A stretch of DNA of 64,000 bases from Pomacea canaliculata (lineage: Eukaryota; Mollusca; Gastropoda; Architaenioglossa; Ampullariidae). Location: contig NC_037592.1 in NCBI RefSeq assembly GCF_003073045.1, positions 8,100,047 through 8,164,046 on the forward strand, read 5' to 3'. The position numbers and the translations under genes were made by a program. The notes under the pieces are model-generated. The model was not told where the DNA came from. It saw only the letters and a program-made list of their open reading frames with translations, and made no database searches. Positions 49,495-60,025 of this stretch are shown in pieces; position 1 is the stretch's first letter, and each line of letters starts with the position of its first letter.

Positions 49495-52400
49495 ATGGAC
49501 CCGAAACAAGGTAAATAAATTACTTCAAAATTACTGGACAGGAATCAAACTTCTTTTTTTTTAATTGATAGAAAGTAAATTAAAGTTACAACAAATGATT
49601 TAGAATTTGATTAAATTCTGAAATTTCCCAATTTTTAAAAACTTGGCTGGAGTTGCATGATTGCTCATGTCTCCTTCCCGTACATAAGATTCCGAATAAT
49701 CGTCAAAGGGTTTAAGTGCCTGGACTTTCCAGGTACATGGAGGAAAAGATAAGATGTTTTGGAGTGTTTGAGTAGGAGGAAAGAAAAAAGTTCTAAGTCT
49801 GTTTGAATGTTCCTTGTTCTAAAATACTTTTGAACAGCTGTAAAGAACACCATAATAACATGCATGATTTGCAGCCAAATGATCTTGTGTGCTTTATTAT
49901 AATTATTTGTAATTGTTATCCTCTGTGTAAACCTTATTAAGTCGACTAAGTTGGATAAAACCGAATGTCACAACCTTGTCTGGGCGTCTGTAATGACGAC
50001 AATCTCAAATTTTAGATGATCGGTTTTCTCATCTTCATCGGAGTCGATTCCTGCAACGAATGTTTAAGCAAATACCATTAATCAGAGCTTTTTTTCTCCT
50101 CCACAATCCCAACAAATGTTCTACATCAATAATTCTTTATAGACAGTTTTACGATTTATTGCAAGTCAGTGGAGTAAATATCATTTTACGACAATCTGTA
50201 TGTAAAGAACTGTCAAAAATCAAACTATGGACTTCTTGTGAATACTGTTTCAGTGGTCTAGCCATTAGGCCTTCGATTACTAGCTCGTTTCCAGTTTTTC
50301 CTGTATCTATATTTCTGATTCCATTCTCTTACTTCTTCTCCCCAGCTACATTGTCACTCTCTCCCCTTCTCTACGGGTGCACACCTTAAAAATTCTTTTT
50401 ATTCAAAGGCTGGCGGGCTCAGTTTTTACAGTTTGCAGGCCATCTGCAGGACAGATTTCAAAGGAAAGATTGAATGTAACAGATAGAGGAAAACAGGATT
50501 GTACCTGAGCATACTGAAGTTGTTGAGGTCTGGCGAAAGGACGCACCGAGGCCTGACTCTCACAAGATAACATGCAGTACAGAGTGCACGCACGCACGCA
50601 CCCACACGGACAACCCTGGAGGCCACTCAATCCCCAGGGCGCTGACATGAACGGATGTCGCAAACGCTGGGCCATGTTTGATAAAGACAGACCCTATATC
50701 CATTCCAGGTCATGTTCGATAAAGCCTGTAGGTGCCCCCCTCTTTTAATCACGGGTGGCGGTCACACGCTCAATGACTCAAAACTGGTTTGATGAGCGTT
50801 AAAATATTAACAATAAATTGTCCGTCCTTCCCACGCTAACCGTACGGCTGAAAGCACTTGGCTGTTTTTCTGGAAATCTCTTAAATTAGCAAAAATTTGG
50901 TTCATGTTACATAAGCAGTCCATATCAAGCCAATTCGAGACGGGAGACCTCTAGGGCAGATCTGGGCAAGGGGCGGCCCGCGGGCCGCATCCGGCCCGCC
51001 TCCTGTCTCTGACCGGCCCGCCCGATGGGAGCCCGCCAATATATTTACTATATATACAGTATCGGGTAAAACTGAGTTAACTATATTAGTCCGGCCCTCT
51101 AAAACCATCCCAATTTCTCATGCGGCCCCTTGGGAAAATTAATTGCCCACCCCTGCTCTAGGGTATCTTCCAACTTTTTAAATTCTATTTTAGCTTTTGT
51201 TTCGATTCATACATTCGAGACAGCTACTGCTGATCTTTAGAGATTGCCTCCGGGACACAGCGAAAGTACACAGGGAATGAAGGGATGGTGGAAAACTAAA
51301 TAGGCGGTTAGAGATTGAGAAGAAATCAGCAAAATGTAAAATGCAAAGACTGTCGGGAAAAAAACCAAGAAACTAATTTTGTGTCTAAAGAGTTGACACA
51401 TGGACATATCGTCGACACGGGCTGTATAGATTCCGACTTCTTGCTGCTACTACTACTTTTACTTTATAATTGACAGTGATGGGATTGATGTTTTGCAGCA
51501 AATCAGCAGATGTGGTTGCATTTTCTTCAAAACGTTTGCCTTTTTCAACAACAAAAAAAAAATTTGGTTTTGACCAAAGATCAAGGATCCTTTTTGTTTC
51601 AACTAATGATCACATTTACTATAAACTTTCGCTTGGCCGTCATTGGTAGCTTGGATATTCCAATCCCTTGCTCCGCATAAATCAACAACTGCAATCTTCG
51701 CCCAAGGAACCTTAATTGGGACAAAAAAGGAAAAGGACAAACAACTGTGATACATTCGTGACACAGGAGTCATTACAAACCCTGTCCCAAGACAAATGAT
51801 ATCTTGAATTACTTCAACCTCTATCCGAAGTCTGATGTGTCAAACATTTCCGGTTTTTAATTTCCGTTTCCAGTTTTGCTGCGATAATACAAGAGACTAA
51901 GATAATACGAGAGCCATAACAGAAGATTACTCACCCACCGCCTTTTTCAAGAGTTTCTCAACAATGATAGCAATGATTTTTGCAAACGGCGGATGGTGGT
52001 GTGTACCATGGAAAAAGTGTCGCAAAAACTAAAGATACAATATTCAGGATGGAAAAACCTTTGTAGGAGACCGAATAACTAGGCACCTACACTGAGGTCG
52101 TCAACATCTGCATCTTCTGCGAGAAGCGAAATCAAATTCAAGATACCAGACTGAGAACTGAATGGATATAGTGTGGCAAAAACAAAAATACAATAGTCAG
52201 GATGGACAAGAGGTGACCTTCTTTGTGTGACACTGAATAACTATATAGACACCTACAGTGTGGTCATCAACATCTACACTGAGATTTACCACCGGATGTA
52301 TTGCGAGAAGCCAAGGCGAGTTAATGAACTGAATCGACAATTTTTTTTTTTCAACAGGACTGTTGATTGTACCAAGTTAGTGATTGTACTAAAGCTTGAC

Positions 52401-53778
52401 ATTTTAAGAAACATGCTATGCAGAGCAATAAATAAAAATAAATAAATAAATAAACTCGTTAGAGGTTCCATATATCATCTCAATTGAGATTCAGTTGAAA
52501 CTGTCATGCGAAACTCATATGTCCCGACTGTGTCCTTTGTGTTTATGAAATTAGAGACACCTCGAGTGCCCCATTTTCTGCAAAAATGAAACGATGTATT
52601 TTGTTCAAGATGTTGTAAAATTCCCCTAAACCGACAGCCCGTGAAAAATTAAGTTGTTTGGTAAGTCTGTCTCTCCCTCTCTCCCTTTTTGTGTCCTCTT
52701 GCATCTTATTTCTCATCACATATACGACGACAGTATATTGACAGTCATATCACTAGAACTATAATGAAGTGACCCACTGTAATTCTGCAGCTGTAACAAT
52801 TACTGTGTTACTGATGTAGCTATATCTGTTACACAACTTGCTGCATTCTCATACAGCTGCAACAATTATTGCGAGTTTATATACTGTGAGAGTATAAGTT
52901 GTACTGTACTTGTACCAGTTGTTGTGACATTTCTCTCCTTCTAATCCTCTAGCTGTACATCTGTAAGTTTGTAAGTTTGTAAGTTATCATGATGCTCTAG
53001 CATTACTGTCAACGAGACTTTTCCCTGTTGACCCATCAGTAACAGTTGGGGGGATGTCTTGACGGGCTTTGCAGCAGGGAACCAGCCCGAATATCCCCAG
53101 CAGGGGTACGATGGAGGGTACGCTTCGCTACCTGGGTATGTTGCACAACCGGGGTACGCTGCACAACCGGGGTACACTGTACAACCACAGCAAGGCCACA
53201 GCTACAACCACTCTGCAGTCGTCGTAAGCAAACCCACTTTTTTATTGTTTATTTTTTTTCTTTTTTCGGTTTTTATGTCGATTTATTCACCTTAATATTT
53301 ATTTATAGGTTACTCAGCCAGTAGCCGCCATTCCAGTGGTGAACAGTGTGACAGACAACATGGGCTTGGCTATCTTCACCACAATCTGCTGCTGTTGGCC
53401 GATCGGACTTTTTGCAATCATGAAGGCATCCGAGGTGAGACTCAAAATATCTATAACCGTCTTTGTTAAGGAGATTGGTATGGATCCACCGCAACCTAAA
53501 TTAGTAGAACATACTATATATTCATTTCTAGTGCTATACCTACTCTTACTGAAGGGCAGTGAGCACAGATACAAGATGTTTATTTGTTTGTGTTCTGTGT
53601 GCAGTCACGCACAGCCTTAGCATCAGGGGACTTCCAACGAGCTCAGACCTTAAGCCAGGAGTCTCGCCGCTTGTCCCTGTTTTCCATCGCCGGTGGATGT
53701 GTCTCAATCGTCATTGTCATCATCGCAGTTGTTGTCTCGATCACCAATAGAAGTAGTGACTACTACTATAGTTACTGA
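49495..53778 (+). CDS. CD225 (IFITM/dispanin-like) membrane protein, copy 6
   Basis: 153 residues, the longest member. Exons: 49495-49510, 53078-53223, 53309-53434, 53605-53778 (TGA). Exon 2 is expanded and encodes serial PGY units (SLPGYVAQPGYAAQPGYTVQ). Exon 3 has the usual FTTICCCWPIG helix, with Thr for Pro in SVTDNMG. Exon 4 encodes the loop, the second helix and a Tyr-rich cytosolic or luminal end (SITNRSSDYYYSY). Intron 3 is only 170 bp because a deletion joins GGGCAGTGAGCACAG directly to the ATACAAGATG before exon 4; in the copies 1-5 it exceeds 1 kb. Intron 1 is 3.6 kb and holds a hAT MITE. Promoter complete; the ATTAAA of copies 1-4 is changed to ATTTAAA. Confidence 0.88.
50956..51155. 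mobile_element. hAT-type MITE with 8 bp target duplication
   Basis: Ends CAGATCTGGGCAA and (inverted) CAGGGGTGGGCAA; exact flanking duplication CTCTAGGG at 50948-50955 and 51156-51163. 200 bp, GC-rich interior (GGCCCGCGGGCC palindrome). In intron 1 of copy 6. Confidence 0.92.
52428..52455. repeat. (AAAT)n microsatellite
   Basis: Short ATAAATAAATAAATAAA tract in intron 1 of copy 6; equivalents at 28950-28971 and 58079-58115 vary in length. Confidence 0.85.
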
Positions 53779-54074
53779 CGACGTCAGAGCTTTTCAGACC
53801 GGGAATCATGTTCCTGGAGGGAGTGTGTGGTTGCTGAGGAACCGGATATAAGACTGTCTCACACCCGGCAGCTGGCGAAGAAAGACTTTAATGCAAGACG
53901 CACACATTATTTGCACTTTGTAGCAGATAGACATGATACCCGTGAGCACGTGCGTGTGTGCTTTGTTGCACACCCATTGACTTTTGTGACAATGTAGACG
54001 AAAAATAATGATTTAAATGATGGATTAGACGAGCTTTTAACAAATTGTTGTTTACTGTTTTGTTGTTGATGATC
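53779..54074 (+). other. 3' UTR and downstream flank of copy 6
   Basis: Conserved block GACCGGGAATCATGTTCCTGG to GATCTTTTAGAG; interrupted at its end by a MITE. Confidence 0.6.
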
Positions 54075-54082
54075 TTTTAGAG

Positions 54083-54538
54083 CAGGGATGCCCAACCTAC
54101 GGCCCCGGGCCATATCCGGCCCGCGACGCGGTTCCATCCGGCCCGCGAAACTTCTTCCCACAGTGCAGGAAATCGGCATGTTAGTAATAATAATGAAAAA
54201 AAAAACCCGAAAAAAAAAAAAACGAAAAAAGGGAAGAATTATTTATCCCTAAGTAGGGGCGTCTCTCAATCTTTTTTTCGATGGACGAACATTTCGATTC
54301 AGTGCTCCGACTTGGTGTCTCTACCATGCAGCCGGACATTCAGAAGTTGGTTTGGGGTAAACAACTTCAAATATCCCACTAATTACTACATAATTAATGG
54401 TAAGTACAACTTGTTTCTAATAAAAATGGTATCTGCTCTACTTTTTTCTCTTTTCGTATTTTTGCGGTGAAGCGGCCTGTGACACGCATTTCGGAAATGT
54501 GTATGGCCCAGCAGGCCACAAAAGGTTGGGCATCACTG
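54083..54538. mobile_element. hAT-type MITE with 8 bp target duplication and paralogous empty sites
   Basis: Ends CAGGGATGCCCAACCT and (inverted) CAGTGATGCCCAACCT. Exact duplication TTTTAGAG at 54075-54082 and 54539-54546. Copy 7 shows the uninterrupted site (GATCTTTTAGAGAATAC near 60318). 456 bp, no transposase. Confidence 0.93.
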
Positions 54539-54875
54539 TTTTAGAGAATACAAAGGTTCGTGGACGTCTATACAAGGACATCCACGCCACCAAGTTTGGA
54601 TGGTTTGTTAGTTGTGCGTGTGAAAGATATACAGAAAATTATCGTCGAAGGTGCCCAGGTTTTTGTATGGTCAGCGTGGTTGAAGTACAGACATAATACA
54701 CTTCTTCTGCAGATTGATGAAGTCTGAACAGAATAATTATCAAGTATGTTTTCTGGAAATAAAGATCTCTGAATGTGAAAGGCGATGCTGATGCCGCCGT
54801 GGTATACCAAGCTGCAACTTGAGGAGTCCATCGTCTTCTGTGAATTGTTACTTCCGCATCCCTCGCAGCTCTGTA

Positions 54876-55795
54876 TACTGTGTATTCTCTGTATACACCA
54901 TTGAGATGCAAATAAATAACGGAATTCTTTGTTTAGTTAAATATGCAGACGACATGGCTCTGATTGGTCGCCTGAGAGATGAGAAATCTTTGGCCCACTA
55001 TACCACACAAGTGCAGGCCCTTTGCGAGTGGTTCAAAAGCAGCTACTTAGAACTTAATGTTGGAAAAACGGAAATGTTTGAATTTCACTGAACATGTAGG
55101 GACAGTGCATAAGAAGGCACAACAACGGTTGTATCTGATCAGGAAGCTTCGCAGTTTTAATGTAAGCGAACACATTTTGGGATATGTCTATCGTGCGCTG
55201 GTAGAAAGCATAATTACATTCAACATTGTCTCTTGGTATGGCCAGACAAGCGTGACAAACAAGAACAAACTGAGGCGAGTCATAAACACAGCCAGCAAAA
55301 TCGTAGGCTCACAACAGCTGACCCTTTCCCACCTGTACGATTCAGCTCTTGTCCGGAAAGCAAAACAAATCATGCTTGACCCCACCCATCCACTCAACCC
55401 CCGCTTCGAGCCTATGCCCTCAGGACGGAGATTGAGGGTCCCTCTTGTGAAAAAGAACGTTTATAGAAGGTCATTCATTCCATCGGCCATCTCTGCTCTC
55501 AACAAACAAAAAACTGTTATCATGTAGTCATGGGAACTGGTGTATTGTCCTTTTGATGCGGGCGTGTGTGTGTGTGTGTGCTCACTTCTGCCATTGCTGA
55601 TGTTATTGTTGATATTTTTTATTTTCTCTCTGACTGCTTGCATGCTGGAAGACACATCTCCTTTGCTGGACAATAATCTTATCTTATCTTATCTTATCTT
55701 ATCTTATCTTATCTTATCTTATCTTATCTTATCTTATCTTATCTTATCTTATCTTATCTTATCTTATCTTCTTATCTTATCTTATCTTCTACACA
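54876..55795 (+). mobile_element. 5'-truncated LINE (L2/Rex1-like) with (ATCTT)n tail
   Basis: Encodes the RT active-site region KYADDMALIG and downstream ELNVGKTE (about 54940-55080). After a frame break follows the post-RT tail: KKAQQRLYLIRKLRSFNVSE, WYGQTSVTNKNKLRRV, ASKIVGSQQ and RRSFIPSAISALN, to a TAG at 55525-55527. It ends in an (ATCTT)n array. Flanks belong to the array's upstream module, so the element landed there; about 110 bp of the module (AAACTTCACTCGAAACG ... GTAAGTGCA) is missing at the junction. Confidence 0.88.
55672..55789 (+). repeat. (ATCTT)n microsatellite, LINE 3' tail
   Basis: More than twenty ATCTT units with two irregular ones near the right end. Confidence 0.95.
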
Positions 55796-55984
55796 GGTAT
55801 CGATGAGACCATTTCGATTTGAGTGGGGTGAAGGTTATATGTATACATTATTTTCCGAAATCGTCCATATGCGGACTTGGTCTTATCATATCATCCTGTT
55901 TGAACTGACTGGTAGGGACATTACAACATTACCAAGGAAAGCGTACGTCACAGTCGGTGGTCACTGGGAGGCGCGCGCAGCGTG

Positions 55985-56168
55985 AAGGGAAATCCGTGAG
56001 CTAAATTTAGCAGCGAGCTACACGAGCAGCGATTGGTTGAAGTCCGTGGGGAGGTTTGAGACTTAAGTACCGACCGTAACAGACACCCGACAACAGTTGC
56101 GACCAGCATCTCGATCTGTTTGTTCCCTGATCTTTACTGAAGTTTTTTGTGGTTTCTTTGCCAGTCAA
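55985..56168 (+). promoter_or_regulatory. core promoter and 5' UTR of CD225 copy 7
   Basis: GGGAAATCCGTGAGCTAAATTT, ATTGG near 56032, ACTTAAGTA and leader present. Confidence 0.6.
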
Positions 56169-58079
56169 ATGGACCAGAAACAAGGTAAATAAATTACTTC
56201 AAAAATTACTGGACAGGAATCAAACTTTTTTTTTAATTCATAGAAAGTAAATTAAAGTTACAACAAATGACAGAATTTGATTAAATTTGATTAAATTCTG
56301 AAATTTCACAACTTTTAAAAACTTGGCTGGAGCTGCATGATTGTTCATGTCTCCTTCCCGTACATAAGGTTCCAGATAATCGCCTATTTGCATGTTTGGT
56401 GTTTGAGTAGGAGGAGAGAAAAAGTTGATAAACCTGTTTGAATAAGTTCCTTGTTCTAAAATACTTTTGAACAGCTGTAAAGAACGCCATAATAACAGGA
56501 ATAATTTGCAGCCAGATGCTCTTCCATGCTTCCTTATAATTATAAGTAGTTGTTATAATCTGAATAAATCTTATTAAGTCGACTAAGTTGGATAAAACCG
56601 ATGGTCACAACCTTGCCTAGGTGTCTGTAATGACGACAGTCTCAAATTTTAGATGATCGGTTTTCTCATCTTCATCGGAGTCGATTCCTGCAACGAATGT
56701 TTTAGCAAATACCATTAATCAGCGCTTTTTTTTTCTCCTCCACAATCCCAACAAATCTTCTAAGATCAATAATTCTTTATAGACAGTTTTACGATTTATT
56801 GCAAGTCAGTGGAGTAAATGTCATTTTACGACAATCTGTATGTAAAGAACTGTCAAAAATCAAACTATGGACTTCTTGTGAATACTGTTTCCGTGGTCTA
56901 GCCATTAGGCCTTCGATTACTAGCTCGTTTCCAGTTTTTCTTCGTCTATATTTCTAATTCCATTCTCTTACTTCTTCTCCCCAGCCACATTGTCACTCTC
57001 TCCTTCTTGTCCCCTCCTTACTGTTTGCACACCTTAAAAATTCTTTTCATTCAAAGGCTGGCGGGCTCAGTTTTTACAGTTTGCAGGCCATCTGCAGGAC
57101 AGATTTCAAAGGAAAGATGGAATGTAACAGGTAGAGGAAAACAGGATTGTATCTGAGCATACTGAAGTTGCGAGGGCTGACTCTCACAAGGATAACATGC
57201 AGTACAGAGTGCACGCGCGCACCCACATGGACAACCGTGGAAGCCACCCAGGGCGATGACATGAACGGATGTCGCAAACGCTGGGCCATGTTTGATAAAG
57301 ACAGACCCTGTATCTATTCCAGGTCATGTTCGATAAAGCCTATGGTGCAGATATCGTCATTGGTAGCTTTGAGATTCCTATCCCTTGCTCCGCATAAATC
57401 AACAACTGCAATCTTCGCCCAAGGAAGCCTTACATGTGACAAAAAAAAGGAAAAGGACAAACAACAATTGTGATAGATTCGTGACACAGGAGTTATTACA
57501 AACCCTGTCCCAAGCGAAATGATATCTTGAATTACTTCAACCTCTATCCGAAGTCTGATGCGTCAAACATTTCCGGTTTTTAATTTCCGTTTCCAGTTTT
57601 GCTGCGAAAATACAAGAGACTAAGATAATACAAGAGCCATAACAGAAGATTACTCACCCACCACCTTTTTCAAGAGTTTCTCAACAATGATAACAATGAT
57701 TTTTGCAAAAGGCGGATGGTGGTGTGTACAATGGCTAAAATGTCGCAAAAACTAAAGATACAATATCCAGGATGGAAAAGCCTTTGTAGGACACTGAATA
57801 ACTAGGCACCTATACTGAGGTCGTCAACATCTGCACTGATTTATTTCTGCATCTTATTCGAGAAGCGAAATCGAATTCAAGATACCAGACTGAGAACTGA
57901 ATGGATATAGTGTGGCAAAAACATAAGATACAAGAGTCAGGATGGACAAGAGGTGACCTTCTTTGTGTGACACTGAATAACTATATAGACACCTACGTCT
58001 GGTCATCAACATCTGCACTGAGATTTACCACCGGATGTATTGCGAGAAGCCAAGACGAGTTCGTGAACTGAATCGACAA

Positions 58080-58114
<35 letters not shown>

Positions 58115-60025
58115 ATTCGTTAGAGTTCCATATATCATCTCAATTGAGATTCAGTTGAAACTCTCACGCGAAACTCATATGTCCCGACTGTGTCCTTTGT
58201 GTTTATGAAATCAGAGACATCTCGAGTGCCCCATTTTCTGCAAAAATGAAACGATGTATATTGTTCAAGATGAGTACAACCGAAAATTCCCCTAAACGGA
58301 CAGCCCGTGAAAAATTAAACTGTTTGTCAGTCTGTCTCTCCCTCTCTCCCTTTTTGTGTGCTCTTGCATCTTATTTCTCATCACATATACGACGACAGTA
58401 TATTGACAATCATATCACTAGAACTATAATGAAGTGACCCACTGTAATTCTACAGCTGTAACAATTATTGTGTGTTACTGATGTAGCTATATCTGTTACA
58501 CAACTTGCTGCATTCTCATACAGCTGCTAACAATTATTGCCAGTTTATATACTGTGAGAGTATAAGTTGTACTGTAGTTGTACCAGTTGTTGTGACATTT
58601 CTCTACTTCTAACTAATCCTCTAGCTGTACATCTGTAAGTTTGTAAGCTATCATGATGCTCTAGCATTACTGTGAACGAGACTTTTCCCATCACTAACAC
58701 TTGGGGGGATGTCTTGACGGGCTTTGCAGCAGGTAACCAGCCCGAATATCCCCAGCAGGGGTGCGATGGAGGGCACGCTTCGCTACCGGGGTATGTTGCA
58801 CAACCGGGGTATGCTGTACAACCACAGCAAGGCCACAGCTACAACCACTCTGCAGTCATTGTAAGCAAACCCACTTTTTTATTGTTTATTATTTTTCTTA
58901 TTTTTCGGTTTTTATGTCGATTTATTCACCTTAATATTTATTTACAGGTTACTCAGCCAGTAGCCGCCATTCCAGTGGTACACAGTGTGCCAGACAACAT
59001 GGGCTTGGCTGTCTTCGCCACAATCTGCTGCTGTTGGCCGATAGGAATTTTTGCCATCATGAAGGCATCCGAGGTGAGACTCAAAGTATCTATAATGGTT
59101 TTTGTTAAGGAGATTGGTATGGGTCCACCGCAACTTAAATTAGTAGAACATATTATATATTCATTTCTAGTGCTATACCTATTCTTACTGAAGGGCAGTG
59201 AGCACAGAGGAGAAAATGCTTCTCAGGCAAAGATCATTACCATCTGAAATAAATTTTTGAATGATTGTGTATCATAACGGGACCACAAAACACTTTCCAA
59301 TGAGAAGTTCTTGGATTTTTATTTTTAAAAAAAAAGGATGCCAGGACTCCGCTAACTGTAGATCAAACGACTGAATAGCGACAATTGAGTTGATGTGTGG
59401 TCATGCTGGAGAAAAAAATGTAGAGAGAGGCAACCGGAAGCGAAATCTTTAATTTGTTTAGCGATGATGATGATGATAAATTAATAATAATGAATGTTTC
59501 CCAGTTCCAGTCACAGCTGGTTGACTAGAGGGAGATGGCTGTACATTCCGATAGTTTTATACTTTGAGCATGGAGGGAGATGGGTGTGTGAGAAAGGGAG
59601 AAAGAAAGAGAGATGTGAGATAGGGGTGGAATGAAAGAGATAGTTTAGCAAGCATTCATTCAAAGAGAAAAAGGACTAAAGTAGTTTGTGTTATAATTTA
59701 GAATACTAAAGTGTAAGAAATAGAGTCAAACCACTAGAACAAACACTCTTCAGTGCATGAAACCTAACTATCGTAAAACAAAAAAAGAAGTTGGGTTGGG
59801 GTTGAAGAGAGGATGATACAAGATGTTTATTTGTTTGTGTTCTGTGTGCAGTCCCGCACAGCCTTAGCATCCGGGGACTTCCAACGAGCTCAGACCTTAA
59901 GCCAGCAGTCTCGCCGCTTCGCCCTGTTTTCCATCCTCGGTGGAATTGGCTCAGTCATCATTGTCATCATCTCAGTTGTTGTGAGGATCAACAACAGAAG
60001 TAGTTACTACTACAATAGTTACTGA
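56169..60025 (+). CDS. CD225 (IFITM/dispanin-like) membrane protein, copy 7
   Basis: 147 residues. Exons: 56169-56184 (MDQKQ), 58733-58860, 58948-59073, 59852-60025 (TGA). The tail is of the expanded type (CDGGHASLPGYVAQPGYAVQ). The first helix reads LAVFATICCCWPIGIFAIM, keeping the Cys triplet. The loop is SRTALASGDFQRAQTLSQQS followed by RRFALFSILGG instead of RRLSLFSIAGG. The second helix has a charged VVVRINNRSS end and the tail SSYYYNSY. Intron 3 is 778 bp. Promoter present. It is closest to copy 6 in layout. The poly(A) region has lost the ATTAAA seen in copies 1-4. Confidence 0.87.
58079..58115. repeat. (AAAT)n microsatellite in intron 1 of copy 7
   Basis: About nine AAAT units, replacing sequence present between CGACAAT and the repeat in copy 6. 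Confidence 0.9.

Noticed and set aside
54876..55530. Functional reverse transcriptase gene
   Set aside because: 5'-truncated and frameshifted near 55080; only the last part of the RT remains.
55540..55806. Frame with ILSYL repeats
   Set aside because: Translation of the (ATCTT)n LINE tail.
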